Shown here: one piece after another, positions 55,077 to 63,734 of the stretch
How positions within the stretch are numbered: position 1 is the stretch's first letter
Layout: each line of letters opens with the position of its first letter
Assembly: GCF_001042595.1 (NCBI RefSeq)
Contig: NZ_AP012326.1
Span: forward strand, 310,001-374,000
Reading direction: 5' to 3'
From: Bifidobacterium dentium JCM 1195 = DSM 20436
GTDB lineage: Bacteria; Actinomycetota; Actinomycetes; Actinomycetales; Bifidobacteriaceae
Length of the DNA stretch: 64,000 nucleotides
Translations under genes and position numbers: made by a program
Notes under the pieces: generated by a model
Told to the model about the DNA's origin: nothing
What the model saw: only the letters and a program-made list of their open reading frames with translations
The model's database searches: none

Positions 55077-56210
55077 ATGACTTTTCCGCAACAGCCGCAA
55101 TACCCACCGCAGTATCCGCAGTACCCACCGCAGCAGCCGCAGTATCCGCAATATCCACAGCCACGGTCGCAATATCCTCAACAGATGCCGCCTCAGCAGC
55201 CGTACCCGCAACCGGCATCGCCTTATGATTTCCATGCATGGCTGAAGGACGCCAAACGCAACTTTTCACGGATCGGCTGGGGCATGTGCGCAATGGTCGT
55301 CGCATGGGAAGGGCTCGCGGTCATCGTTTCGGCGCTGCTGCGCTCCACCGTACTGCAGCATGCCAGCAGCATGCCGAACTGGGCCATCTATCTGTGTTCC
55401 AGCATGCCTCTATACTGCGTTGCCATGCCGCTGGCCTGGCTGCTCATGCGCACTGTGCCGGCGTTGCCGACACGTGAATTCAGACTTGGGCCGAAGCGTT
55501 TCTTCATGTTGTTCGTCATGATACTGCCGCTCGTCTATGTGGCCAATATCGTCAGCGTCATACTTGCGATGCTCCTGTCAGGAGGAAGGGCGAACAACAA
55601 CCTTGCGGACGTCGTCTCGCAGATCGACATCTGGAATGTGGTGTTCCTGGTAATCTGCGCACCGATCTTTGAGGAATGGATGTTCCGCAAACAGCTCATC
55701 AGCAGACTGCGCAGATACGGTGAGAAGACCGCGATCCTGTTCTCGGCATTGGCGTTCGCACTGTTCCATATGAACCTGTACCAGGCGCTGTATGCGTTTA
55801 TGCTTGGCCTGATGTTCGGCTATGTGTACACGCGCACGAGCCGGTTGCGCTACAGCGTGGCCATGCACGTGCTGTTCAATTTCAACGGGGGCGTGATCGC
55901 GCCGTGGGTGGCTTCGCGCATGGACGCGAAAACGTTGAGCATGATGTCTTCGAATGGCGCCGGTGCCGGCGCGCAGGTGGCCGGCGTGGTGCTTATCGTG
56001 ATGCTGTACGGCCTGTGCATGCTGGGACTGATCATTGCGGGCGTCATACTGCTGGTACGCGAAGCCAAGCATCTGGAATTCTATACCGCGCCGGAAGAAC
56101 TGCCGCGTGGTACCCGGGTCGGCACGGCGCTGGGCAATTCAGGCATGGTGGCGTTCATCATACTGACGGTGGCGTTGACCGCGTTGACGCTCATCGTCTC
56201 CATGGTATGA
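55077..56210 (+). CDS. CPBP-family intramembrane metalloprotease with Pro/Gln/Tyr-rich N-terminus
   Basis: Membrane protease of the CPBP (Abi, Rce1-like) family, 377 residues. The first 45 residues are low-complexity with PQYPQYPPQQPQYPQY repeats. About eight membrane segments follow. The active-site motifs are FEEWMFRKQL (EExxxR), ALFHMNLYQ and MHVLFNFNG. Roles in the family include CAAX-type processing, bacteriocin self-immunity and sigma-factor control; none can be assigned here. GAGG six bases before ATG 55077 supports this start over ATG 55071. It is a single gene after a strong terminator. Confidence 0.88.
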   Translation: MTFPQQPQYPPQYPQYPPQQPQYPQYPQPRSQYPQQMPPQQPYPQPASPYDFHAWLKDAKRNFSRIGWGMCAMVVAWEGLAVIVSALLRSTVLQHASSMPNWAIYLCSSMPLYCVAMPLAWLLMRTVPALPTREFRLGPKRFFMLFVMILPLVYVANIVSVILAMLLSGGRANNNLADVVSQIDIWNVVFLVICAPIFEEWMFRKQLISRLRRYGEKTAILFSALAFALFHMNLYQALYAFMLGLMFGYVYTRTSRLRYSVAMHVLFNFNGGVIAPWVASRMDAKTLSMMSSNGAGAGAQVAGVVLIVMLYGLCMLGLIIAGVILLVREAKHLEFYTAPEELPRGTRVGTALGNSGMVAFIILTVALTALTLIVSMV

Positions 56211-56249
56211 ATAGACGATTGGAAGATATGCACCTGAGCTAGAGGAGCG

Positions 56250-57038
56250 TTACTGCTCGTCTGTGGCGATGGCGCCATGCTCCAAATACTCGGCGTTGGC
56301 GATGGCGCGAGCCACGGCGTCGGCCATGGTCGAAAGCAGCAGATCGCTTTTTGCGAAGGCATAGACCATGCCTTCGATGCCATACGGCGAGAATCCGGTG
56401 AGCTTTACCTTTGTGGGGTATTGCGTATTCGCGAGGCCCTTCGTCTCCTTCTCGACGGCGGCGATGATGTCTTGTTCCATCTGATCGGGATCGATGCCGG
56501 CCTTCGCGGTGAACGGCACCTGCACCAGGCATTCGTTGATCGGATCGAGCTTTTCGAGCGAAGCGGTGTTCAGAATCGAATTCGGGATCACCATTTCATT
56601 GCCGTTGCGTTCCCTGACGATGGTCTGACGCCAGTTGATGTCTTTGACGACGCCTTTCGTGCCGGAAACGCTTACGTAGTCGCCGGGCTGGATCACATGG
56701 CCGAGCATCAGGCCGAAGCCGCCGATCACGTTGGCGATCGTGTCTTTCAAGCCAAGGGAGACGGCGAGACCGCCGATGCCGAGGGCGGTGAACAGGGTGG
56801 TCGGATTCACGCCGAATACCGGCTGCAGCACGGTCGCCACCGCCAGCACCCATACGACTACGCGCAGGATATTCACGAAGATCGAGGCGTTCGGCACCTG
56901 CGAACGGTCGAGAATCTTGCGTACCACGCGCGTAAGCGCCTTGTCGATGATGATGGCGATCAGCACGACGATGGCAAGGAATACGAGCTTCCCATAGTTG
57001 GACTGTAGCCATTTCCATATGATCTCAAGCGGATCCAT
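56250..57038 (-). CDS. Small-conductance mechanosensitive channel (MscS family)
   Basis: Tension-gated channel of 262 residues, which protects against hypo-osmotic shock. Three membrane segments at about residues 17-33, 55-75 and 82-110; the pore helix is ALGIGGLAVSLGLKDTIANV, typical MscS. The beta domain follows with GDYVSVSGTKGVVKDINWR and MVIPNSILNT. It converges on the CPBP gene and diverges from the first Mbeg1-like gene across 52 bases. Confidence 0.94.
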   Translation of the reverse strand: MDPLEIIWKWLQSNYGKLVFLAIVVLIAIIIDKALTRVVRKILDRSQVPNASIFVNILRVVVWVLAVATVLQPVFGVNPTTLFTALGIGGLAVSLGLKDTIANVIGGFGLMLGHVIQPGDYVSVSGTKGVVKDINWRQTIVRERNGNEMVIPNSILNTASLEKLDPINECLVQVPFTAKAGIDPDQMEQDIIAAVEKETKGLANTQYPTKVKLTGFSPYGIEGMVYAFAKSDLLLSTMADAVARAIANAEYLEHGAIATDEQ

Positions 57039-57090
57039 GTGGCTTAGTCTAACGCACGCCGCATGGGCGTTGACGGACTAGAGTTGTGGT

Positions 57091-58347
57091 ATGGGCAATG
57101 TCGTGGATTATGTGCGTTCGGAATTCCGCACATTCGGTGAGCTGGAATTCAGCAATGTCGATTCGCTGGTGCTTTCCGAACTGTCATACATGTGTCTTTC
57201 CGGACTGGTGCCTGCGTTCGAGGCGGCCAAATCAGTGGCGACCGTGCCGATTGCGCGGTTGCTGCGCGCCGAGGACTACCCGGCCATGTTCGCTTCGAAC
57301 TCCGGCGATATGAACGATTATCGGCTTGCATTGCTGCGTGCCGTATGCGAATCGCCACGATTCCGCGGACTGCGCGTCGGCGAGTATGCCGAGCGTCTTG
57401 ATACGTGCAGGGAACAGCAGTTCGCCGCGATGACATTCGATCTGGGTGATTGCCCGCATGCCGTGGCTTCGCCGGACTCCGATGATTCGGCCGATTCGTC
57501 GGCCGGCGCGGCGGGATTGCTGTATGTCGCCTTTCGTGGCACGGACGGTACGCTCGTCGGATGGAAGGAGGATTTCAACATGGCGGTGCGTTGCCCGGTG
57601 CCGTCACAGGAATCCGCATACCGATACGTGGATTCGATCATGGAGCGTTCCGCAGGATTCCTATCCGTCTCTTCGGCACCTGACATCATGATCGGCGGGC
57701 ATTCCAAGGGTGGCAATATGGCCGCATATGCGGCCATGCTGGTCGCGCAGCATGATATCGAGGAATCCTGCGAACAGGCAAGGAATCTGGGATTGATGCC
57801 GGCGTTGGGCGGTACGGTGGCAGGCCGTAACGGCAGAATCCCAAGAATCTATTCGCATGACGGTCCCGGGTTGCCGCAGGCCATGGTGGATGGTCAGGCC
57901 TACCGTGCCATCAGCGGGCGAATCGACAAGACGGTACCGGAATCGTCGATTGTGGGCATGCTGCTGCAAACGTCCGCACACTATACCGTGGTCAAGGCCG
58001 ACGCCATCGGCATCATGCAGCATCTCGGCGCGAGCTGGCAGGTGGCCGACGGTGCGTTCGAACGGGCGAGCGGACTGTCGGGCGGCGCGCAGGTCGTGAA
58101 GAAGACCATCGACACGTGGCTGGACACGGTAGGGCGGGAACGGCGCGGGCGGGCAATCGACCAACTATACGAAATCTTCGCGGCGGCGGGGTATGCGAAT
58201 ATCGCCGATCTGACCGCGAACTGGACGGATTCGTTGCCTAAGATTCTCGCCGCGGCCAAAGGCACGGACCGAGAGACCCGCGCGCTCATCCGCGACGTAC
58301 TCAAAGCCGTTCCCGCCAGTGCGGCCAAAGCCCTCGATCCGCGCTAG
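57091..58347 (+). CDS. Mbeg1-like (DUF2974) alpha/beta-hydrolase, copy 1
   Basis: A 418-residue protein of the Mbeg1-like group, with a lipase-type fold. It begins MGNVVDYVRSEFRTFGELEF, and has YVAFRGTDGTLVGWKEDFNM and the nucleophile Ser205 in IGGHSKGGNMAAYAAM. IYSHDGPGLPQAM fits the acid region, and the C-terminal helical part has a few hydrophobic stretches. The substrate is unknown. There is a full paralogue at 59351. Its stop overlaps by four bases the stop of the convergent CmpB-type gene (CTAG shared). No signal peptide is seen, so it is cytoplasmic. Confidence 0.88.
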   Translation: MGNVVDYVRSEFRTFGELEFSNVDSLVLSELSYMCLSGLVPAFEAAKSVATVPIARLLRAEDYPAMFASNSGDMNDYRLALLRAVCESPRFRGLRVGEYAERLDTCREQQFAAMTFDLGDCPHAVASPDSDDSADSSAGAAGLLYVAFRGTDGTLVGWKEDFNMAVRCPVPSQESAYRYVDSIMERSAGFLSVSSAPDIMIGGHSKGGNMAAYAAMLVAQHDIEESCEQARNLGLMPALGGTVAGRNGRIPRIYSHDGPGLPQAMVDGQAYRAISGRIDKTVPESSIVGMLLQTSAHYTVVKADAIGIMQHLGASWQVADGAFERASGLSGGAQVVKKTIDTWLDTVGRERRGRAIDQLYEIFAAAGYANIADLTANWTDSLPKILAAAKGTDRETRALIRDVLKAVPASAAKALDPR

Positions 58348-59078
58348 CGTGTGCGGGAATCGTGGCGGGACATGGATTCGCGCACACGTTGCATGATGCG
58401 GGAGTCCCGTACGGATGTCATGGTCGGGAACGCCTGAATCAGACGCTGCTGCTGCCAGCTCAGCACCTTGCGTGCGCGAGCCTCGGTGGCGGCGAATTTC
58501 TCGTCGAAGCGCTCGCGGCCGCGGGCCTCATATTGCGCAAGTTCGCGTTGCAGCTGGGTGATGCGGTTGTCGAAACTCAACAGGCCGGACAGCGTAAGTG
58601 AGATGTCGGTGACGAGTATGAGTGTGAAGATGATCGTCAGAATATCCAAGGTAAGCGGCTGCCAGGAATCAAGTACGTCGGAAACCCACGGCTGCACGTA
58701 TTCCTTGACTACGGCCGCGCCGATGCCGAAAGCCAGGAATCCGTTCAGATAGATGCGTCCGTTGATATTGAACGGTTTGCCGGTGTAATCCCACAGTCTT
58801 ATGTGGAACAGCTTTTCGATGGCCCACGATGAGAAATATTCCAGCGTGCAGGCCAGCATGCCGGAACTGAGGAACAATGCGATCGGATTGTCGACATCAT
58901 GCAGCAGAACGATCACCGAGGCCGCCCCGAAGCCGTATATCGGGCAGAGCGGGCCGTTCAGAATGCCACGATCAACCCATTTTTTGCGTAAGACCAGATT
59001 CAAGCCGGTTTCCCATACCCAACCGACCACGCTGTAGAACAGCCACCACAGGAAAATCTTTTCAATCGCGAATCGCAT
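58344..59078 (-). CDS. CmpB-type putative ABC transporter permease (membrane protein)
   Basis: A 244-residue membrane protein of the ABC_trans_CmpB (PF06541) family. It starts with FLWWLFYSVVGWVWETGLNL, then GILNGPLCPIYGFGA, and FHIRLWDYTGKPFNINGRI, the family hallmark. Four to five membrane segments occupy residues 5-165, followed by a charged, coiled-coil-like C-terminal tail of about 75 residues. The permease name is by family only; no ATPase accompanies it, and its function is unknown. It lies between the two Mbeg1-like genes on the opposite strand. Confidence 0.85.
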   Translation of the reverse strand: MRFAIEKIFLWWLFYSVVGWVWETGLNLVLRKKWVDRGILNGPLCPIYGFGAASVIVLLHDVDNPIALFLSSGMLACTLEYFSSWAIEKLFHIRLWDYTGKPFNINGRIYLNGFLAFGIGAAVVKEYVQPWVSDVLDSWQPLTLDILTIIFTLILVTDISLTLSGLLSFDNRITQLQRELAQYEARGRERFDEKFAATEARARKVLSWQQQRLIQAFPTMTSVRDSRIMQRVRESMSRHDSRTR

Positions 59079-59350
59079 ATTCGCAGGTTATACCCTTCGC
59101 GATGGTTCGGTCGAATGGGGCGATTGTCTCGCCGAAAGATGAAAACCCTGCAGTGAGCGAGTGTCGGTTCGGTTCTACGCGGAAGATTGCTGGGAAAACG
59201 CTGAATATCGGGTGGTGGAGGGGAAAATCGACGCATAATGAAAGGAGTGCGATCATCGGGACGGTCATCGCAAAAGACTCCATCGATAAGGGCCTCTATC
59301 GCGGACCGGCCTGATTTGGTAACGTCTCAAACGTCGGAAAGGAGCGGGAG

Positions 59351-60556
59351 ATGGGCAACATCATCGACTATGCGCGTACCGAAACGCGTAGTTTCGAAAC
59401 ATTGCCGTTCCGTGCGGCCGACGCGCTCGTGCTGGCGCAGCTCTCGTATGACGACGTACCCGAATGCGTGCCGACGCTTGACGAACTGTATGCGAGGTAC
59501 AGTACGTTCGCCCGCCGAGTGCAGTCGTTCTCGTTCCGCAGGCCTATCGCATCGCTCAGAACGTTGCGGTTCGCGCCTTTTCACGGAGTGACCATCGCGC
59601 ATGCCGACGACGAGTTGCATCATGACCGTGCCGTGCCGGACCATGATGTCGAGAGCGTGGGACTGATCGATCCTCAGATCACGCATGACTTCTACCGTGC
59701 GGTGGCGGCCAATCCACGTTTCGCGGACGTGGAGATGAGCGCGTTCTGCGAACAGTTCGACGGCGATGAACAGACGCAGTTCGCGGCGGTGACCTACCGG
59801 CTGCCGAACAATACGTTGGTCGTGACGTTTCGCGGTACCGATGATTCGCTGGTCGGCTGGAAAGAGGACTTCAACATGGCCTTCCGGTATCCGGTGCCGG
59901 CGCAGGTCTCCGCGGCGGACTATCTGGGCAAGGTGGCGCAGCTATGGCGAGGGCCGATCATCCTGACGGGCCATTCCAAGGGCGGCAACCTTGCCGTGTA
60001 CGCCGCCATGAATGCGGAAGACAAGGTGAAGGACCGCATTGAGCACATCTACTCGCTTGACGGGCCCGGCTTCCCCGAGGCGGTGGTGCGCAGTTTCGAG
60101 TATGCGAGCGTGCATGAGCGGATCACCAAGATCGTGCCGGACTCCTCGGTGGTGGGCATGGTGCTTGAAACGCCGGAGCGTTGCATGGTGGTGAAGTCCG
60201 ATGTGGACGGCATCATGCAGCATTTCGCGTTCTCGTGGCAGATGCATGGCGGCGAATTCGCCAAGGTCGAGGATGTGGCGAACAGTTCCGTGACGTTCAA
60301 CAAGTCGTTGAACGGCTGGCTTTCGGGGCTTTCCGAAGAGCAACGGGAGCATGCCGTGGACGCGTTGTTCTCGGTATTGGCGGCCTCCGGGGCCGATAAC
60401 ATCTCCGGTATGGTGGCGGCCGGGCCGAAGGTGATTCCCGATATGCTCGGAACATATGTGGGACTCAGTGGCGAGGATCGGCGCAATATCAATCAGGCGC
60501 TGATGATTCTGCTGCAGGCCGCGCTGTCGCGCAATCCCAAGGTACAACGCAAGTAG
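59351..60556 (+). CDS. Mbeg1-like (DUF2974) alpha/beta-hydrolase, copy 2
   Basis: A 401-residue paralogue of the protein at 57091. Shared marks: MGNIIDYARTETRSFETLPF at the start, VVTFRGTDDSLVGWKEDFNM, and the nucleophile Ser209 in LTGHSKGGNLAVYAAM. IYSLDGPGFPEAVV and VPDSSVVGMVLE follow. It differs most between residues 40 and 120. GGAGCGGG precedes ATG 59351. The 271-base region upstream holds no gene or clear signal. Function is unknown; the pair suggests a duplication with divergence. Confidence 0.88.
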   Translation: MGNIIDYARTETRSFETLPFRAADALVLAQLSYDDVPECVPTLDELYARYSTFARRVQSFSFRRPIASLRTLRFAPFHGVTIAHADDELHHDRAVPDHDVESVGLIDPQITHDFYRAVAANPRFADVEMSAFCEQFDGDEQTQFAAVTYRLPNNTLVVTFRGTDDSLVGWKEDFNMAFRYPVPAQVSAADYLGKVAQLWRGPIILTGHSKGGNLAVYAAMNAEDKVKDRIEHIYSLDGPGFPEAVVRSFEYASVHERITKIVPDSSVVGMVLETPERCMVVKSDVDGIMQHFAFSWQMHGGEFAKVEDVANSSVTFNKSLNGWLSGLSEEQREHAVDALFSVLAASGADNISGMVAAGPKVIPDMLGTYVGLSGEDRRNINQALMILLQAALSRNPKVQRK

Positions 60557-60616
60557 CGGCGCGCTTGTTGCAGGGGAGGAATGCGGGAAATACGACACGC
60601 ATCGGAGGAGTGTTGT

Positions 60617-60632
60617 AGACAGTCTGTACAAT
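60617..60632 (+). promoter_or_regulatory. Possible operator and -10 box of the TetR-type gene
   Basis: AGACAGTCT (60617-60625) is a short perfect palindrome that touches TACAAT (60627-60632), a -10-like box about 50 bases before the TetR start. Self-control by the TetR protein is plausible. Confidence 0.35.
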
Positions 60633-60682
60633 AAAGTGAAGGTATAGGCAACGTGACTAATTAGCTAGGTTTAGGGGGCATT

Positions 60683-61336
60683 ATGCCGCGTCCACGTCGA
60701 GATTCCGAAATACTGCCGGCCAAGGAACGTCTCGAAAACGCGTTTTGGGAACTGTTGGCCGAACGCAACTATCATAAGATCACCGTCACCGACATCGTGC
60801 GCGTTGCGGACGTGAATCGCAATTCCTTCTACTATCATTTCTCCGGACTGCCGGAACTGGCCGATTCCGCCATCCTGCATGCAGTGGAAAACACGCCGAT
60901 CCCAAGCCGCCCGGGTGCGAACTTCAATCCTGACGATGAATGGCGCAAGCACATCACCGCATTGCTGCGCGATCCCGACCAACGTCAGCGTCTGGACCGT
61001 CTGGCCCTGCTCGCCGGCCCGCACAGTTCGCCGGAACTCATCGAATCGCTACGTGATTTCGGACGCCTGACCATGATCAGCGTGCTCGGACTCGACGCCG
61101 AGCATCTGGACCTCAAAACCGATCTGATGCTCGACTTCACCGTGGGTGGCATGCTTGCGGTGCTGCAGCGCTGGCCGAAACTGCATGAGCAACTGCCGAT
61201 CGACACCGTATTCAACGAGGATCTCGCCGTACTCGCGGCAGGCATGTTCATGTCGATGTCCCGCTCGAACATGCTCGACTATTGGCGCAGGATCTTCAGC
61301 AACGGATTCGTGCCCGGTGCGAATCCCCGGCAGTGA
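60683..61336 (+). CDS. TetR/AcrR-family transcriptional regulator
   Basis: One-component repressor of 217 residues. The N-terminal HTH reads YHKITVTDIVRVADVNRNSF followed by YYHF (about residues 31-54), as in TetR proteins that use YYHF at the end of the recognition helix. The rest is an all-helical ligand domain without recognisable pocket. AGGGGGC precedes ATG 60683. It lies 104 bases before the aminotransferase gene on the same strand and 126 after the Mbeg1-like gene; its targets may be among these. Confidence 0.88.
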   Translation: MPRPRRDSEILPAKERLENAFWELLAERNYHKITVTDIVRVADVNRNSFYYHFSGLPELADSAILHAVENTPIPSRPGANFNPDDEWRKHITALLRDPDQRQRLDRLALLAGPHSSPELIESLRDFGRLTMISVLGLDAEHLDLKTDLMLDFTVGGMLAVLQRWPKLHEQLPIDTVFNEDLAVLAAGMFMSMSRSNMLDYWRRIFSNGFVPGANPRQ

Positions 61337-61439
61337 TTCTGTCAGATGACACCGTGACGGCCCGTCGTGACTTTTCGGTGGTAGAAACGAAGAAGACGTT
61401 TACGTCCGTTTACGCGAAAGCTCGACAGGGAGGTTGCCC

Positions 61440-62630
61440 ATGATCAATGAAGCCTACAAGGCCATGCTTGGCGGAAAATCCGTGATCCGTGAACTCAGCG
61501 AGTATGCGACGGCACGCGGGGCCGAAATCGGCTACGAGAACGTGTTCGACTACTCGTTGGGCAACCCGAGCGTACCGTGTCCGCAGAGCTTCACCGATGT
61601 GATGGCCGACATGTATGCCACCGCCGAGCCGGTGGCGCTGCACGGCTATTCGCCGTCGTTGGGCATTCCGTCGGTGCGTACGGCGATCGCCGAAAGCCTG
61701 AACCGTCGCTTCGGGATGGACTATACGGCCGACCACATCTTCCCGACCACGGGTGCGGCGGGCGCGCTGGCGCATGCGCTGCGTGTGGTGACCAAGCCGG
61801 GCGATGAGGTGATCACCTTCGCTCCGTATTTCCCGGAATACCAGCCGTATGTGGATGGTACCGGCGCGCGTCTGACCGTGGTGCCGGCCGATACGCAGAA
61901 CTTCCAGATCAATTTCGAGGCGTTCGAGGACGCGATGAACCCGGGTGTGGCCGCGGTGCTCATCAATACGCCGAACAATCCGTCCGGTGCCGTGTATTCC
62001 GCCGAGACGTTGACGCGACTGGCTGAATTCCTGCGCGCGAAGCAGGTTGAGTACGGTCACGACATCTTCCTGATCTCCGACGAGCCGTATCGCGAAATCG
62101 TATTCGACGGCGGCACCCAGCCGTACCCGAGCACGTTCTACGACAATACGCTCTCGTGCTACTCGTACTCCAAGTCGCTGAGCCTGCCGGGCGAGCGCAT
62201 CGGCTATGTGGCGGTGAATCCACGTGCCACCGATGCCGAGCTGATCGTGCCGATGTGCGGCCAGATCAGCCGCGGAACCGGGCATAACTGCCCGAGTTCC
62301 AGCATCCAGCTGGGCGTGGCCAAGGTGGTCGACGAGACCAGCGATCTTTCCGTGTATGAAACGAACATGAACCTGCTGTACGACGCGCTCACCCGCCTCG
62401 GATTCGAAGTGGTGCGCCCCGGCGGCACGTTCTACATCTTCCCGAAGGCGTTGGAGGACGACGCCAACGCCTTCTGCATGAAGGCCAAGGATTACGACCT
62501 GATTCTCGTGCCGTCCGACAGCTTCGGCGTGCCGGGCTACTTCCGTATGGCCTACTGCATCGATACGGAAAAGGTGGAGCGTTCCATCGCCGCACTGGAA
62601 AGGTTCGTGCACGAGGTGTACGGGCGTTGA
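61440..62630 (+). CDS. Pyridoxal-phosphate aminotransferase, class I/II
   Basis: Fold-type I aminotransferase of 396 residues. The PLP lysine is Lys245 in YSYSKSLSLPGERIGYVA, preceded by INTPNNPSGAVY and LISDEPYREIVF (Asp and Tyr contacting the cofactor). The N-terminus reads YENVFDYSLGNPSVPCPQSF. It is most like aspartate/aromatic aminotransferases that keep Cys-rich loops; the substrate is not certain. GGGAGG before ATG 61440 decides the start. A perfect 12-bp hairpin follows the stop. Confidence 0.9.
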   Translation: MINEAYKAMLGGKSVIRELSEYATARGAEIGYENVFDYSLGNPSVPCPQSFTDVMADMYATAEPVALHGYSPSLGIPSVRTAIAESLNRRFGMDYTADHIFPTTGAAGALAHALRVVTKPGDEVITFAPYFPEYQPYVDGTGARLTVVPADTQNFQINFEAFEDAMNPGVAAVLINTPNNPSGAVYSAETLTRLAEFLRAKQVEYGHDIFLISDEPYREIVFDGGTQPYPSTFYDNTLSCYSYSKSLSLPGERIGYVAVNPRATDAELIVPMCGQISRGTGHNCPSSSIQLGVAKVVDETSDLSVYETNMNLLYDALTRLGFEVVRPGGTFYIFPKALEDDANAFCMKAKDYDLILVPSDSFGVPGYFRMAYCIDTEKVERSIAALERFVHEVYGR

Positions 62631-62635
62631 CGGGC

Positions 62636-62663
62636 GAGTGCTCCCTCTGATGAGGGAGCACTC
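62636..62663. terminator. Hairpin terminator between aminotransferase and gnd
   Basis: GAGTGCTCCCTC (62636-62647) pairs perfectly with GAGGGAGCACTC (62652-62663) around TGAT. It lies between convergent genes. No long T run is present. Confidence 0.75.
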
Positions 62664-62686
62664 ATGTACCGTTGATCGTACGCCGT

Positions 62687-63580
62687 TCAGTGAGTGGCGA
62701 TTTCGTCGATCTTGGTGACATGGCCGCCGAACTGGGCGCGCATGGTGGACACCACGCGCAGAATGTCGTCCGCGCCGCCTCGTGAGGTCTGGCGGGAATA
62801 CAGTGCGGCCGCGGTCGCCGGCGTAGGCACGCCCAGCTCGAGCGCCGCCTCGATCATCCACTTCGCTTCGCCGGATTCATTGGCGACGGGCGGCATGGAG
62901 GCAAGCGTCGGGTCGGTCCTGAAGGCGATCGCCAGCAGATCCAGCAGCCACGACTGCACCACCGATCCATCACGCCAGGAAGACATTACGGCTGCAGGGT
63001 CTTCGACCAGCTCGGACTTCACCATGGTGGCGAAACCCTCTCCGAACGCCTGCATCATGCCGTATTCGATGCCATTGTGCACCATTTTGGCGAAATGACC
63101 GCCGCCGACCGGTCCGGCCAGCACCAGACCGGAGTCGCCTTTCGGCTTCAATGCCTCGAAAATCGGGCGGGCCGATTCGAAATTCTCCTTGCTGCCGCCC
63201 ACCATCAGCGCATATCCGCGGTCGATGCCCCACACGCCGCCGGAAACGCCGCAGTCCATGAACCGAATGCCCTTGCCGTCGAGCTGTGCCGCATGACGGG
63301 TGTCGTCGGTATAACGTGAGTTGCCGCCGTCGATGATCATGTCGCCGGGCTCAAGCAGCTCGGCCAGTTCGTTGACGGTACCGTCGGTCGCTTCGCCGGC
63401 CGGCACCATGATCCATACGATGCGGGGAGCGTCGAGCGCGGCGACCAGCGCTTCCAAGCTGTCGACGGTGCGGTCCGATTCGGGCGAACGGTCGTAGCCG
63501 ACGACGTCGATGCCTGCCGCGGCGATGCGCTTCGCCATATTGCCACCCATTCGGCCGAGGCCAATCATTCCGAGCTGCAT
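62687..63580 (-). CDS. 6-phosphogluconate dehydrogenase, short (YqeC/GndA) type
   Basis: Oxidatively decarboxylates 6-phosphogluconate to ribulose 5-phosphate. The 297-residue protein is the short form, usually NAD-dependent, as opposed to the 470-residue Gnd. It starts MQLGMIGLGRMGGNMAKRIA; MIIDGGNSRYTDDT, FMDCGVSGGVWGIDRGYALM and GGGHFAKMVHNGIEYGMMQ are the catalytic regions. GTAGAAAG lies upstream. It is followed on the same map side by a gluconate permease gene on the same strand, indicating a gluconate uptake and breakdown unit; a gluconate kinase would be expected outside the window. Confidence 0.93.
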   Translation of the reverse strand: MQLGMIGLGRMGGNMAKRIAAAGIDVVGYDRSPESDRTVDSLEALVAALDAPRIVWIMVPAGEATDGTVNELAELLEPGDMIIDGGNSRYTDDTRHAAQLDGKGIRFMDCGVSGGVWGIDRGYALMVGGSKENFESARPIFEALKPKGDSGLVLAGPVGGGHFAKMVHNGIEYGMMQAFGEGFATMVKSELVEDPAAVMSSWRDGSVVQSWLLDLLAIAFRTDPTLASMPPVANESGEAKWMIEAALELGVPTPATAAALYSRQTSRGGADDILRVVSTMRAQFGGHVTKIDEIATH

Positions 63581-63660
63581 GATGATCTTCTTTCTACTGT
63601 TGGGATAGGGGTTGGGGATTGCATATGGATCCGATTGGTGATTGTTGGGAAAGGTTGCCG

Positions 63661-63721
63661 CCCGTTCCGTCTTCCCCGGCCTTCCGCAACGCAGGAAAGA
63701 AGGTTGCGGAAGACGGGACGG
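63661..63721 (-). terminator. Hairpin region after the gluconate permease gene
   Basis: TTCCGCAAC (63682-63690) pairs with GTTGCGGAA (63703-63711). CCGTCTTCC (63667-63675) can instead pair with GGAAGACGG (63708-63716), so two alternative stems share an arm. It lies just past the permease stop in its direction of transcription. Confidence 0.6.
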
Positions 63722-63734
63722 ACGGCAAGTATTG

